21,177 nt of DNA from ZC4RG35 sp036375695 (GCA_036375695.1 DASVBU010000034.1:1-21177); one strand, 5' to 3'. Positions 1 to 7,118 are shown, counted from the stretch's first letter. Notes: a model not told the origin generated them from the letters alone. A program made the numbers and translations.

Positions 1-120
1 GATGGCGTCCAACTGCATCGCCCGCAACACGGCGATATGAGCCTCCGCGGTGACCAGGGTCTGCTCAGCCGCATCCACCGACTCGAACGCTTCCACTATC
101 GAACTCATGTTCGATCCCAT
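1..120 (-). CDS. DUF222 / 13E12-type protein, N-terminal fragment
   Basis: Forty codons run off the left edge. The protein begins MGSNMSSIV and continues FESVDAAEQTLVTAE, close to the start of the gene at 20539 (FESIDAAEQTLITGE). Relative to that paralogue it lacks 11 residues just after SSIV. DUF222 proteins of Actinobacteria usually carry a C-terminal HNH nuclease domain, but that part lies outside the window, so nuclease function is inferred from the family. The start at 120 sits exactly 7 bases after a TATGTT -10 box, which makes a leaderless message likely. An in-frame ATG at 108 is the alternative, but it has no convincing ribosome binding site. A LexA-type palindrome lies across the first codons. 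Confidence 0.8.
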   Translation of the reverse strand, partial: MGSNMSSIVEAFESVDAAEQTLVTAEAHIAVLRAMQLDAI

Positions 121-135
121 ACCCCGAACATACGA
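93..135 (-). repeat. 43-bp identical block shared with 20524-20566 (inverted copy)
   Basis: Read on the minus strand, this block is identical over 43 bases to 20524-20566 on the plus strand. It covers the -10 box, the transcription/translation start, the LexA-like palindrome and the first nine codons. Identity drops sharply on both sides: the next codons are clearly diverged although the protein sequence is still related. Confidence 0.95.
99..114 (-). promoter_or_regulatory. LexA/SOS-box-like operator
   Basis: The minus strand reads TCGAACATGAGTTCGA, with 6-base arms TCGAAC and GTTCGA around four bases (7-base arms if the flanking A/T pair is counted). This fits the actinobacterial SOS box, TCGAAC-N4-GTTCGA as known in mycobacteria. 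It lies at about +7 to +22 of the predicted transcript, inside the first codons, where a bound repressor would block transcription. Confidence 0.8.
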
Positions 136-155
136 CCCGGCAGAGACAGAAACAA
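127..155 (-). promoter_or_regulatory. SigA-type promoter of the left DUF222 gene
   Basis: On the minus strand TTGTTT (150-155) is followed by 17 bases and TATGTT (127-132). The +1 position 7 bases downstream is position 120, the A of the first ATG. The paralogous promoter at 20504-20532 has the same geometry. Its spacer has drifted while TTGnnT and TATGTT are kept. Confidence 0.7.
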
Positions 156-284
156 GAGGGTCGTTCCGAAGTTTCAAGGACGGGCTCGGCACCCCCTACC
201 CCCCAAGGTTCGCTGGGGGACCAAGCCCTGGCTCGGTTCCACGGGGAAGGAATCCGGGGGAGACGGAAAGGCCGTTGGCTGCAT

Positions 285-290
285 TACGGT
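285..290 (+). promoter_or_regulatory. Possible -10 box of a leaderless gene at 297
   Basis: TACGGT fits TANNNT and places +1 at 297, the G of the GTG start. No good -35 hexamer is visible at 16-18 bases, so this is weak. Confidence 0.35.
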
Positions 291-296
291 GGGGTC

Positions 297-686
297 GTGC
301 CGTATCGGCTGATCTACCTCGGGCTAGGGTTGCTCGGCGCCGCCGCCTTGATCCTCGGGATCGTGTTCGCCAAGGAGGGTGAGCCGGCCGATCTGCCCGA
401 TCCACTGGTGTCGGTCTCTCCGGAGCCCAACGAGATGGTCCCGCCCCAGGCTGCCATCGAAGTGGTGCTGCCGGTCGGTTACCGCGCCGAGATATGGGTG
501 GACGGCTGGCCCATCACCGATTTCACCTTCGTCGAGGCGACCGGCGTCCACAGCTGGTCCCCCTCGCCCGGTCACCCCACCATCCAGACCTGGACGCCGG
601 GGGAACATCGCGTACGCATCGAATGGGACAGGTATTCGGGGCTCCCCGACCCCGGCGCTTTCGATTGGACCTTCCGGGTGGGCTGA
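297..686 (+). CDS. Small membrane-anchored extracytoplasmic protein, unknown function
   Basis: This 129-residue protein was not recognised as a named family. Residues 4-25 (LIYLGLGLLGAAALILGIVF and neighbours) form one hydrophobic helix, followed by KEGE, so the protein is probably anchored with its C-terminal part outside. The rest is rich in Pro, Trp and Val, with alternating beta-like segments (EVVLPVGYRAEIWVDG, HRVRIEWDRY, FDWTFRVG), which suggests a single Ig-like or other beta-sandwich domain. The start is GTG at 297, with no clear Shine-Dalgarno sequence but a possible -10 box at leaderless spacing. Its stop is one base from the convergent ligA stop. Third-position GC bias supports coding. 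Confidence 0.7.
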   Translation: MPYRLIYLGLGLLGAAALILGIVFAKEGEPADLPDPLVSVSPEPNEMVPPQAAIEVVLPVGYRAEIWVDGWPITDFTFVEATGVHSWSPSPGHPTIQTWTPGEHRVRIEWDRYSGLPDPGAFDWTFRVG

Positions 687-687
687 C

Positions 688-2718
688 CTAGCCCTCCAGG
701 ACCTTCAGCCCCTTCTCGAGCAGCTCCCGGAACGTGGCGTCGTCGATGATCGGGATGCCCAGCTCCTCCGCCTTCTTGGTCTTCGAAGCCCCCGGCGACT
801 CTCCCACGATCAGGGCCGTCGTCTTGGAAGAAACAGAGCTCGTCGCCTTGCCACCCTTGGCCTCGATGGCCGCCTCCGCCTCTTCCCTACTCAGGCCGTC
901 CAGCGTCCCCGAGATGACGAACGTGGCGCCCGCTAGCAGGTCGGACTCCGGCTCCTCGGCCCTCTCGTCCGCGAGGCGGACGCCGGCCGCGCCCAGCTTC
1001 TCCACCAGACGTCGGTTGGCCTCGTCCTGACACCACTCCCGGATCTCCCTGGCGATGGTCGGTCCGATCCCCTCGATCGCCGCGATTTCCTCTTCGGAAG
1101 CGTCCATGAGCGCCGGGAGGCTCCCGAAGTGCCGTGCCAGCGTGCGGGCCACCGTGCTCCCCACGTGACGGATCCCGAGGGCGGTGAGGAGCCGGGCGAC
1201 GGGACGGTCCTTGGCCGCCTCGATGGCCTCCTTGAGTTTGCGGACCGAGATCTCGCCCCACCCCTCGTACTCCAGGAGCCGATCGGTGTCGAGGGTGAAG
1301 ATGTCGGCCGGATCGACGATCAGGCCCTCCTTCAACAGGAGGTCGATGGTCATGTAACCCATGTGCTCGATGTCCATCCCGCCCCGGCCGGCGAAGTGGA
1401 ACAGCCACTCCCGGACACGTGAGGGGCAGGTGAACCCACCGGTGCAACGCGCCACCGCCTCCCCCTCGGGCCGGACGATGGGGTTGCCGCAGAAAGGGCA
1501 GTCCTTGGGCATGTGCCACGGCTTCTCCTTCCCCGTCCGGGTCGCCACCACCGGCCCGACCACCTCCGGGATGACGTCCCCCGCACGACGCACGATCACC
1601 TGGTCGCCGATGCGGACGTCCTTGAGCCGCACCTGGTCTTCGTTGTGGAGGGTGGCGTAGGTGACCGTGGCGCCGCCCACGAAGACCGGTTCGAGCACTG
1701 CGAACGGTGTCGCCGCTCCCGTCCGGCCGATGTTGATCCGGATGTCCCGAAGGGTCGTCACCTGCTCTTCCGGTGGGAACTTGAAGGCGATCGCCCATCG
1801 GGGCGCCCGGGCCGTGTAGCCGAGCTGGTCCTGGTCGGCGAGGGAGTCGACCTTGATCACCACGCCATCGGTCTGATAGCCGAGGTCGTGACGCCGCTTC
1901 TCGGCCTGCTCCACGTACTCGTAGACCTCCTCGATGGTGTCGAGCCGCTTGCTCTCCGGGTTGGTCCGGAACCCGAGGTCGGCCAGGTACTCGACCGTCT
2001 CCCAATGGGTGCGGAGCTCGGGCCCGCCCTCCAGCAAGCCCAGTTGATAGACCCAGATGCCGAGCGAACGGCCCGCGGTGATGGAAGGGTCCTTCTGCCG
2101 CACCGACCCGGCGGCGGCATTCCTGGGATTGGCGAAGATCTGTTTCCCCGCCTCGGCCTGCCGCCGGTTCAGCTCCTCGAACGCCTTCTCCGGCATGTAC
2201 ACCTCGCCCCGCACCTCGAGGAGCTCCGGAACATCGTCGCCACGGAGACGGAGCGGCACCGACTTGATCGTGCGAAGGTTGGCGGTGATGTCCTCGCCGA
2301 CCGTCCCGTCGCCCCTGGTGGCCCCGACGTCGAGCAAGCCGTTCCGATAGACCAGCACCACCGCCAGACCGTCGATCTTGGGCTCGCAGACGTAGCCCGA
2401 GGGCTCCCGGCCGAGCTGACGGACCATGCGCTGCTGCCACGCCTCGAGATCGGATTCCGTCTCGGCATTGTCCAAGGAGAAGAGCGGCCGGAGGTGGTGG
2501 ACGGGTCGAAAGAGGTCGGCCACCGGGCCACCCACCCTCTGGGTCGGGCTGTCGGGGGTGACCAGCTCGGGGTGCTGGCGCTCCAGCTCCTGGAGCTCGC
2601 GCATCAGCGCGTCGTACTGGGCGTCCGAGATGATCGGGTCGTCGAGGGTGTGATACCGGTAGGCGTGCTCCCTGATCTCGGCGCGGAGATGCTCGATCCG
2701 CTCTACGACCTGATCCAT
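688..2718 (-). CDS. ligA: NAD-dependent DNA ligase LigA
   Basis: LigA seals nicks in duplex DNA in replication and repair using NAD+. The 676-residue protein has the full family layout. An N-terminal Ia region and adenylation domain run to about residue 315, with the AMP-accepting Lys114 in the KIDG motif and further nucleotidyltransferase motifs at DGVVIKV (284-290) and WAIAFKFP (308-315). Next come an OB fold, a four-cysteine zinc finger (Cys407, Cys410, Cys425, Cys431), helix-hairpin-helix repeats to about 580 and a C-terminal BRCT domain from about 597. The ATG at 2718 is chosen because MDQVVERIEHLR is the usual N-terminus and GAAGG lies 4-8 bases upstream; the longer open frame adds 35 unrelated residues. 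In many actinobacteria ligA lies near mnmA; here about 1 kb of small genes lies between them. Confidence 0.98.
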   Translation of the reverse strand: MDQVVERIEHLRAEIREHAYRYHTLDDPIISDAQYDALMRELQELERQHPELVTPDSPTQRVGGPVADLFRPVHHLRPLFSLDNAETESDLEAWQQRMVRQLGREPSGYVCEPKIDGLAVVLVYRNGLLDVGATRGDGTVGEDITANLRTIKSVPLRLRGDDVPELLEVRGEVYMPEKAFEELNRRQAEAGKQIFANPRNAAAGSVRQKDPSITAGRSLGIWVYQLGLLEGGPELRTHWETVEYLADLGFRTNPESKRLDTIEEVYEYVEQAEKRRHDLGYQTDGVVIKVDSLADQDQLGYTARAPRWAIAFKFPPEEQVTTLRDIRINIGRTGAATPFAVLEPVFVGGATVTYATLHNEDQVRLKDVRIGDQVIVRRAGDVIPEVVGPVVATRTGKEKPWHMPKDCPFCGNPIVRPEGEAVARCTGGFTCPSRVREWLFHFAGRGGMDIEHMGYMTIDLLLKEGLIVDPADIFTLDTDRLLEYEGWGEISVRKLKEAIEAAKDRPVARLLTALGIRHVGSTVARTLARHFGSLPALMDASEEEIAAIEGIGPTIAREIREWCQDEANRRLVEKLGAAGVRLADERAEEPESDLLAGATFVISGTLDGLSREEAEAAIEAKGGKATSSVSSKTTALIVGESPGASKTKKAEELGIPIIDDATFRELLEKGLKVLEG

Positions 2719-2746
2719 GGCCTTCGCACGATACCGATGGCGCGAG

Positions 2747-2756
2747 GCGAATTCGC
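2747..2756. promoter_or_regulatory. Palindrome in the divergent ligA / small-gene intergenic region
   Basis: GCGAATTCGC is a perfect 10-bp palindrome, flanked by two direct copies of CGCGAGG (2741-2747 and 2754-2760). It lies about 30 bases upstream of ligA and 65 bases upstream of the divergent gene at 2822. A possible ligA -10 box (TATCGT on minus, 2728-2733) is nearby. An operator role is only a guess. Confidence 0.25.
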
Positions 2757-2821
2757 GAGGGGCCGGCAGTCGGAGTACGAGGCACGGGGTACGGGTACTC
2801 ATGCAGGAGAAGGGAGTGGTC

Positions 2822-2986
2822 ATGCCTGTTCATCGTGGCAAGGACGCCAAGGGCCCCTACTACCAGTGGGGCGACAGCGGCAAGAAGTACCGCTACGAGT
2901 CCGGCGACAAATCGAGTCGCGACCGGGCCAAGTCCAAGGCCGAGAAGCAGGGCCGCGCCGCCCGGGCGTCCGGCTACAAGGGCTGA
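2822..2986 (+). CDS. Small basic protein, unknown function
   Basis: The protein has 54 residues and is very rich in Lys, Arg, Ser and Gly. It begins MPVHRGKDAKGPYYQWG, then has KKYRYESGDKSSRDRAK, and ends in an Ala/Lys/Arg tail (GRAARASGYKG). Short proteins with a KGPYYQWG-like start seem familiar from environmental and phage genomes, but I cannot name a function. The composition suits nucleic-acid binding or a disordered protein. The ATG at 2822 is preferred because AAGGGAG lies just upstream; an in-frame ATG at 2801 is possible. It is followed 54 bases later by the csbD-like gene on the same strand, so the two may be co-transcribed up to the terminator at 3267. Confidence 0.75.
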   Translation: MPVHRGKDAKGPYYQWGDSGKKYRYESGDKSSRDRAKSKAEKQGRAARASGYKG

Positions 2987-3040
2987 GTTTCGGCCCCACC
3001 CACCCCGGGTAGTTCCCGGACCGACGATCAAGGAGTCCGC

Positions 3041-3247
3041 ATGGAGAACCCGACCGAAATGAAGTGGGAGGGTCGATGGGATCAGCTCAAGGGCAAGGCC
3101 CGGCAGATGTGGGGTGACCTCACCGACGACGACCTCGATGTCGCCGAGGGCAACGTCGAAGAGTTGATCGGGAAGATCAAGGAGAGGACCGGCGAGCAGA
3201 CGGAGGCGATCAGGGACCGCCTGCGACAGCTCTCCGACGCCTTCTAG
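3041..3247 (+). CDS. CsbD family stress-response protein
   Basis: This 68-residue, highly charged protein matches the CsbD (UPF0337) pattern. It begins with WEGRWDQLKGKARQMWGDLTDDDLD, in which the W-x-QLKGK-x-K/R-x-x-W-G-x-LTDDDL signature is clear, then GNVEELIGKIKERTG, and ends in a short helix. In other bacteria csbD-like genes belong to general stress or sigma-B regulons; their molecular role is unknown. AAGGAG (3030-3035) sits 5 bases before the ATG, a strong ribosome binding site. A strong terminator follows 19 bases after the stop. Confidence 0.93.
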   Translation: MENPTEMKWEGRWDQLKGKARQMWGDLTDDDLDVAEGNVEELIGKIKERTGEQTEAIRDRLRQLSDAF

Positions 3248-3266
3248 AGCCGGTCCATCACCGCGG

Positions 3267-3300
3267 AAAAGGAGCCCCAACTCCTCCCGGGGCTCCTTTT
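3267..3300. terminator. Bidirectional intrinsic terminator
   Basis: AAAAGGAGCCCC (3267-3278) and GGGGCTCCTTTT (3289-3300) form a perfect 12-bp stem with a 10-base loop. The T run on one strand and the A run on the other let it serve both the csbD-like gene (plus) and the converging RRM gene (minus). Confidence 0.92.
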
Positions 3301-3319
3301 CTGTGTCGCGATCAGAGGA

Positions 3320-3577
3320 TCAGCGGTCGCGCTCGCGGGCCTTGTTGACCGTGATGCGGCGGCCTCCGAGGTCGGAGCCGTCCAGCGCCTCGATCGCCCG
3401 CTGGGCCTCGTCGGCGGAAGGCATCTCCACGAAGCCGAAGCCGCGGGACCGACCGGTCTCGCGATCGGAGACGACCTGGGCCCGGGCCACCGTCCCATAG
3501 CGGGCGAAGGCCTCCTCGAGCTCCCTGGAGGTGGTGCTGTACGCCAGATTGCCGACGTAGATGTTGGTGTTCGCCAT
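3320..3577 (-). CDS. Single-RRM RNA-binding protein
   Basis: This 85-residue protein is essentially one RNA recognition motif. RNP2 is IYVGNL (residues 6-11) and RNP1 is RGFGFVEM (45-52), with the aromatic residues that stack on RNA bases in both. The order beta-alpha-beta-beta-alpha-beta can be followed from NIYVGNL to RRITVNKAR. It ends with a short basic tail (ARERDR) and lacks the Gly-rich tail of some cyanobacterial Rbp proteins. Bacterial members act as small RNA-binding, often stress- or cold-related, factors; the target here is unknown. The start has a good GAGGAAGAG ribosome binding site. The gene converges on csbD and has an unusually long, folded leader. Confidence 0.95.
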   Translation of the reverse strand: MANTNIYVGNLAYSTTSRELEEAFARYGTVARAQVVSDRETGRSRGFGFVEMPSADEAQRAIEALDGSDLGGRRITVNKARERDR

Positions 3578-3711
3578 TTCTCTTCCTCGATGACCGTCTC
3601 ACTGCTGGCGCCCCCGCCTCACCGGCCCGACGAGGGGCACGGGGCGGCGACATTCACCCGACGGATCGAGGGTGAAGGAGGCGCGACGCTCTGGCGTCCG
3701 ACCGCATACTA
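3578..3711 (-). promoter_or_regulatory. Promoter and structured 5' leader of the RRM gene
   Basis: On the minus strand TAGTAT (3706-3711) is a good -10 box, which would start transcription near 3699 and leave a leader of about 122 bases before the ATG. The -35 region is poor (TGTCGT at 17 bases). The leader can form TTCACCC/GGGTGAA (3653-3659 with 3670-3676, 10-base loop) and a short GACGC/GCGTC hairpin near its 5' end. A role in control or self-binding by the RRM protein is inference. Confidence 0.4.
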
Positions 3712-3725
3712 AGCGTCCGCACGGC

Positions 3726-4469
3726 TCAACGACACAGACCCGTGAACACGCGGGTCTCGTACTCGATGCGCAACGTCCCGCCGGATGTTGCGACCTTCTC
3801 CGCCAGTGCGTCGAGCAGCCGCTCACGAAGTTGGGGGTCGAGGGCGATGTGGTCGCTGTACGAGGCATACAGCGCCCGAACCTGCGGCGGGGTGAGATCG
3901 GCGTGCCATCGGAAGACGGTGAGGCGGACATCGGTCATCCCTCCCCGCTCCAGGTCCTCGAGCCACACGTCCGAGTCCCTGAAGCCGATCCTCGGATCTC
4001 CTTCCCGTAGCAACTGCGGGGCGTGCCGCCTGTAGACGTCGGCGAAGACGTCGTATCGATGGGAGGGGACGTTCCACATCAGGGCGATGACCCCGTCCGA
4101 TCGAAGCCAGTCCCCCGCCCGGGGGACGGCGGTCTCCCGATCCAGCCAGTGCCAGCTCTGCCCGGCGAAGACCAGGTCGACCGCGCCCTCGGGCCCGGGC
4201 CAATCCTCGAACGTCGACTCGACGACGGCGACGCCGGGGAGTGACTTGGCACGCAGGATCGCCCCCATCGCCGGATCGGGCTCGAGACACGTGATGGAGA
4301 CACCCTCACGGGCGAATGGCTCTGTGGTCTTACCGGTGCCGGCGCCCACCTCCACTGCCCGGGACACGTCGGTCAGGGAGAGGACGAACTCGGCCGCCTC
4401 GCCGGGATAGCCCGGTCGCGCCGCCTCGTACGCCTCGGCTTCCGAGCCGAAGGAGGTGGCCCGGCTCAT
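3726..4469 (-). CDS. Class I SAM-dependent methyltransferase
   Basis: This 247-residue protein has the Rossmann-type methyltransferase fold. The N-terminus AxAYEAARPGYPGEA is typical of the Methyltransf_11/25 small-molecule group. Motif I is VEVGAGTGK (39-47), the acidic residue that binds the SAM ribose is in CLEPD (61-65), and DLVFAGQSWHWLD (98-110) is the post-II/III region. The C-terminal part (about 150-247) is helical and probably forms a substrate lid. The substrate is not readable. Its ATG overlaps the mnmA stop as ATGA with no separate ribosome binding site, so translation is probably coupled to mnmA. A tRNA-related role is possible from position alone but unproven; homologues are found in many contexts. 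Confidence 0.9.
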   Translation of the reverse strand: MSRATSFGSEAEAYEAARPGYPGEAAEFVLSLTDVSRAVEVGAGTGKTTEPFAREGVSITCLEPDPAMGAILRAKSLPGVAVVESTFEDWPGPEGAVDLVFAGQSWHWLDRETAVPRAGDWLRSDGVIALMWNVPSHRYDVFADVYRRHAPQLLREGDPRIGFRDSDVWLEDLERGGMTDVRLTVFRWHADLTPPQVRALYASYSDHIALDPQLRERLLDALAEKVATSGGTLRIEYETRVFTGLCR

Positions 4470-5512
4470 CGCCCGGTCGAGGCGATGACGCCGCCGCCCA
4501 GCACCGTGTCGTCGGCGTAGAAGGCCACGGTCTGGCCGGGGGCGACACCCTCCTGCGGCTCCTCGAACACAAGCGTGGAACCGGCGAGCACCGCGGGGAC
4601 GACTTCGCCATGGGCCCTGTACTGGACCGTGACCCCGCCCTCGACAGGTGCATCGGTGAACGTGACATCGCGGAGCCCGACCGTCCCCACCCGGAGATGC
4701 CGCCGCGGTCCGATGACCACGGTGGAGGTCGTGGGATCGATGTCGACCACATAGCGTGGCTCGCCGACGGCCACACCGAGGCCGCGCCGCTGGCCGATGG
4801 TGAAGTCGGCCACCCCATCGTGTCTGCCCACCACCTCACCGGTCGTGTCGACGATCGAGCCGGGGACGAACGCCTCGGGAGCCGTCTTGCGAAGGAACCC
4901 GCGGTAGTCGCCCTGGCCGACGAAGCAGATGTCCATCGACTCCGGCTTGTGGGCGGTGCGCAGACCGAGATCGGCGGCGATGCGCCGCACGTCGGCCTTG
5001 GTCATCTCCCCCACCGGGAAGCGGGTCACCGCCAGTTCCCTCTGCGTGAGCATGGAGAGGACGTAGGACTGGTCCTTGGCCCGGTCGGTTCCCCGTCTCA
5101 GCTCCCAGACGCCGCCGCAGTCGATGACCCGGGCGTGGTGCCCGGTGACCAGCAGGTCGCAGTCGAACTCGGGAAGCCTGGAGAGGAGCCTGTCGAATTT
5201 GACGGTCCGGTTGCACTCGATGCACGGGTTGGGGGTCCGACCCGATGCGTAGTCGCCGACGAAGCGCTCGACCACCCCATCCTTGAACTCCTCCGTGTAG
5301 TCGAGGACGTAGTACGGGATGCCGAGGGTGGCCGCGACCCGGCGGGCGTCCTCGGAGTCCGAGAGTGTGCAGCATCCGGCCGTCGGCATCTCGCCGTCGG
5401 GCCCCGACCAGAGCTTGAGGGTGACACCGACCACGTCGTGACCCGCCTGGGTCATCAGCGCGGCCGCCACCGAAGAGTCGACGCCACCCGACATGGCGAC
5501 GAGGACCCTCAT
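4466..5512 (-). CDS. mnmA: tRNA-specific 2-thiouridylase MnmA
   Basis: MnmA puts sulfur on U34 of tRNA-Lys, -Glu and -Gln, using ATP and persulfide sulfur. The 348-residue protein has the PP-loop SGGVDSS (8-14), the nucleophile Cys97 in NPCIECN and the partner Cys196 in MDICFVGQGDY, matching the two catalytic cysteines of E. coli MnmA. The D-S-Y block (DQSYVLSML) and the C-terminal beta-barrel (from about 240, DFTIGQRRGLGV onwards) are present. The start at 5512 is set by the family N-terminus MRVLVAMSGG and a GGAGG 7 bases upstream; the longer frame adds 23 residues. ATG and the desulfurase stop overlap as ATGA, and the stop overlaps the methyltransferase start in the same way. Confidence 0.98.
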   Translation of the reverse strand: MRVLVAMSGGVDSSVAAALMTQAGHDVVGVTLKLWSGPDGEMPTAGCCTLSDSEDARRVAATLGIPYYVLDYTEEFKDGVVERFVGDYASGRTPNPCIECNRTVKFDRLLSRLPEFDCDLLVTGHHARVIDCGGVWELRRGTDRAKDQSYVLSMLTQRELAVTRFPVGEMTKADVRRIAADLGLRTAHKPESMDICFVGQGDYRGFLRKTAPEAFVPGSIVDTTGEVVGRHDGVADFTIGQRRGLGVAVGEPRYVVDIDPTTSTVVIGPRRHLRVGTVGLRDVTFTDAPVEGGVTVQYRAHGEVVPAVLAGSTLVFEEPQEGVAPGQTVAFYADDTVLGGGVIASTGR

Positions 5513-6636
5513 CGCAACGCCTCCACGGCGTCGACGAGGATCCCGGCCGCCTCCCGGGCCTCGTCCTGGGTGGTGGTCCACCCGAAGCTGAACCGGACGC
5601 TCTCCCGCACCTGCTCCCTGGTCAGACCCATCGCGGCGAGGACGTGCGAGACGCTGGGCGCGCCGGACTGACAGGCCGACCCGGCCGAGGCGGCGACACC
5701 CGCACGGTCGAGACGGATGAGCAGCGACTCGTTGCGCACGCCGGGGATCCGGAGGTTGGAGTGCTGCGGGCTGCGTGGCGCGTCGCCGCCATTGATCACC
5801 AGATCGGGGATGGCGTCGGCGACCAGCTTCTCGAAGTCGTCACGGATCCCACCCACGGTGGCCACGAACCGCGAGTGGTCCTCGGCGGCGAGGTCGAGGG
5901 CGGTGGCGAAACCCACTGCGGCCGCCACGTCGGTGGTCCCCGATCGTCTACCCGCCTCCTGGCCACCGCCGTGGATCACCGGCTCCAGACGCACGCCGTC
6001 ACGAACGAACAGCACGCCGGACCCCTTGGGGCCGCCGAACTTGTGCGCCGACAGCGAGAGCAGGTGGAGGTCGTCGGTGAGCAGACCTGGGGTGGGATGG
6101 GCCTGGATGGCGTCGGTGTGGAACAGGACAGCCGGCCGCTGCTCGGCCACGAGACGAGCCAGCCGGACGACATCCTGGGTCACCCCGGTCTCGTTGTTCA
6201 CCGCCATCACCGAGACCACGGCCGTCGTCTCGTCGATGGCGTCGACGAGCTCCTGAGGGTCGACCAGCCCGTTGTGGTCCACCCCGACCCTCCTCACCGG
6301 GTGACCGAGACGCTCCAGGAACTCCACCGAGGACAGGACCGCTTCGTGCTCGGTGGCCACCGTGACCACGCCCCGGCGGGAGCCGCCGGACATGGCGGCG
6401 CCCTTGATGGCGAGGTTGTCCGACTCGGTCCCACCGGACGTGAAGACGATCTCCGACGGCTTCGCCCCCAGACGGGCCGCCACCCGCTCCCGCGCCTCCT
6501 CGAGGGCGTCCTTGGCGCGGCGGGAAACCCCGTGGATGCCCGACGGGTTGCCGAAACGCTCCCCGGCGAAGGGGGCCATTGCGTCCCATACACCGGGGCG
6601 CATCGGGGTCGTGGCGGCGTGGTCCAGATAGATCAT
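5509..6636 (-). CDS. Cysteine desulfurase (IscS/NifS family)
   Basis: This PLP enzyme takes sulfur from cysteine and passes it on as persulfide, here most likely to MnmA next door. The 375-residue protein starts MIYLDHAATTPMRPGV, the usual family start. It has the PLP-binding Lys199 in SLSAHKFGGPKGSG, the cofactor-contacting His in TEHEAV (95-100) and the active Cys322 in AGSACQSGAPSVSHVL, the loop type of the IscS/NifS group. GGGGGTGA lies 4-5 bases before the ATG. It is the first gene of a three-gene unit with mnmA and the methyltransferase, with 4-base overlaps throughout. Genes for an Fe-S scaffold are not visible nearby, which favours a dedicated role in tRNA thiolation. Confidence 0.96.
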   Translation of the reverse strand: MIYLDHAATTPMRPGVWDAMAPFAGERFGNPSGIHGVSRRAKDALEEARERVAARLGAKPSEIVFTSGGTESDNLAIKGAAMSGGSRRGVVTVATEHEAVLSSVEFLERLGHPVRRVGVDHNGLVDPQELVDAIDETTAVVSVMAVNNETGVTQDVVRLARLVAEQRPAVLFHTDAIQAHPTPGLLTDDLHLLSLSAHKFGGPKGSGVLFVRDGVRLEPVIHGGGQEAGRRSGTTDVAAAVGFATALDLAAEDHSRFVATVGGIRDDFEKLVADAIPDLVINGGDAPRSPQHSNLRIPGVRNESLLIRLDRAGVAASAGSACQSGAPSVSHVLAAMGLTREQVRESVRFSFGWTTTQDEAREAAGILVDAVEALR

Positions 6637-6648
6637 GTGTCACCCCCA

Positions 6649-6676
6649 TTGTCGCAGGATGGCCCCGCTGTACTCT
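6649..6676 (+). promoter_or_regulatory. Promoter of the SRPBCC gene
   Basis: TTGTCG (6649-6654), a 16-base spacer and TACTCT (6671-6676) place +1 at 6683-6684, on the GTG start, so the message is probably leaderless. It lies in the 47-bp gap divergent from the desulfurase gene. Confidence 0.55.
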
Positions 6677-6683
6677 GGCGCCG

Positions 6684-7115
6684 GTGGCGACCGTCACCGT
6701 CTCCAGGCACATCGACCGGCCGCCCGCCGCGGTCTGGGCGCTCCTCTCCGACCTCGAGCGTCACACCGACTGGATGGGCGACGCGGAGTGGGTCGTCTTC
6801 CTCGGGCCACCACGACGGGGCGTGGGGACCGTGATGGTGGCGAGGACGCGCTACGGCCCGATTCGGATGGACGACCTCATGGAGGTGGTCGGCTGGGTGG
6901 AGGGGCACTCCATAACGGTCCGACACGACGGGCTCGTCACCGGCACCGGCGAGCTACGGGTCGATCCGGAAGGTGCGGGCAGCCGGGCCACCTGGACCGA
7001 GGACCTCACCTTTCCCTGGCGTCTCGGCGGTCCCGTGACCGCCTGGCTCGCCGTCCCGGTGTTGCGACGGGTGTTCCGCCGCAGCCTCGACCGTCTCGCC
7101 GGGCTGCTGGCCTGA
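6684..7115 (+). CDS. SRPBCC family protein (polyketide cyclase/dehydrase-like)
   Basis: This 143-residue protein opens with VTVSRHIDRPPAAVWALLSD, the classic start of the START/Bet v1-like SRPBCC fold, which binds hydrophobic ligands in a deep pocket. The strands TVMVARTRYG and HSITVRHDG, and the closing helix with LAVPVLRRVFRRSLDRL, fit the family. No catalytic residues can be assigned. The GTG at 6684 is chosen because the homology begins directly after it and a -10 box lies at leaderless spacing; the longer frame upstream reads through the promoter. It converges with the enoyl-CoA hydratase gene, with a 3-base gap between stops. Confidence 0.9.
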   Translation: MATVTVSRHIDRPPAAVWALLSDLERHTDWMGDAEWVVFLGPPRRGVGTVMVARTRYGPIRMDDLMEVVGWVEGHSITVRHDGLVTGTGELRVDPEGAGSRATWTEDLTFPWRLGGPVTAWLAVPVLRRVFRRSLDRLAGLLA

Positions 7116-7118
7116 TGG

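Noticed and set aside
199..219. CCCCC/GGGGG inverted repeat as a terminator
   Set aside because: The stem is only five pairs, with no T run, and lies upstream of a gene start rather than after a stop; probably chance in GC-rich DNA.
1513..3012. 499-codon plus-strand open frame opposite ligA
   Set aside because: It is antisense to a certain gene, with the biased composition (Asp/His/Val/Arg) of a frame opposite GC-rich coding sequence.
887..3280. Long open frame of 797 codons on minus overlapping ligA
   Set aside because: It runs in another frame across ligA, two small plus-strand genes and the intergenic region, and is rich in Arg/Gly/Pro; a typical GC-rich shadow frame.
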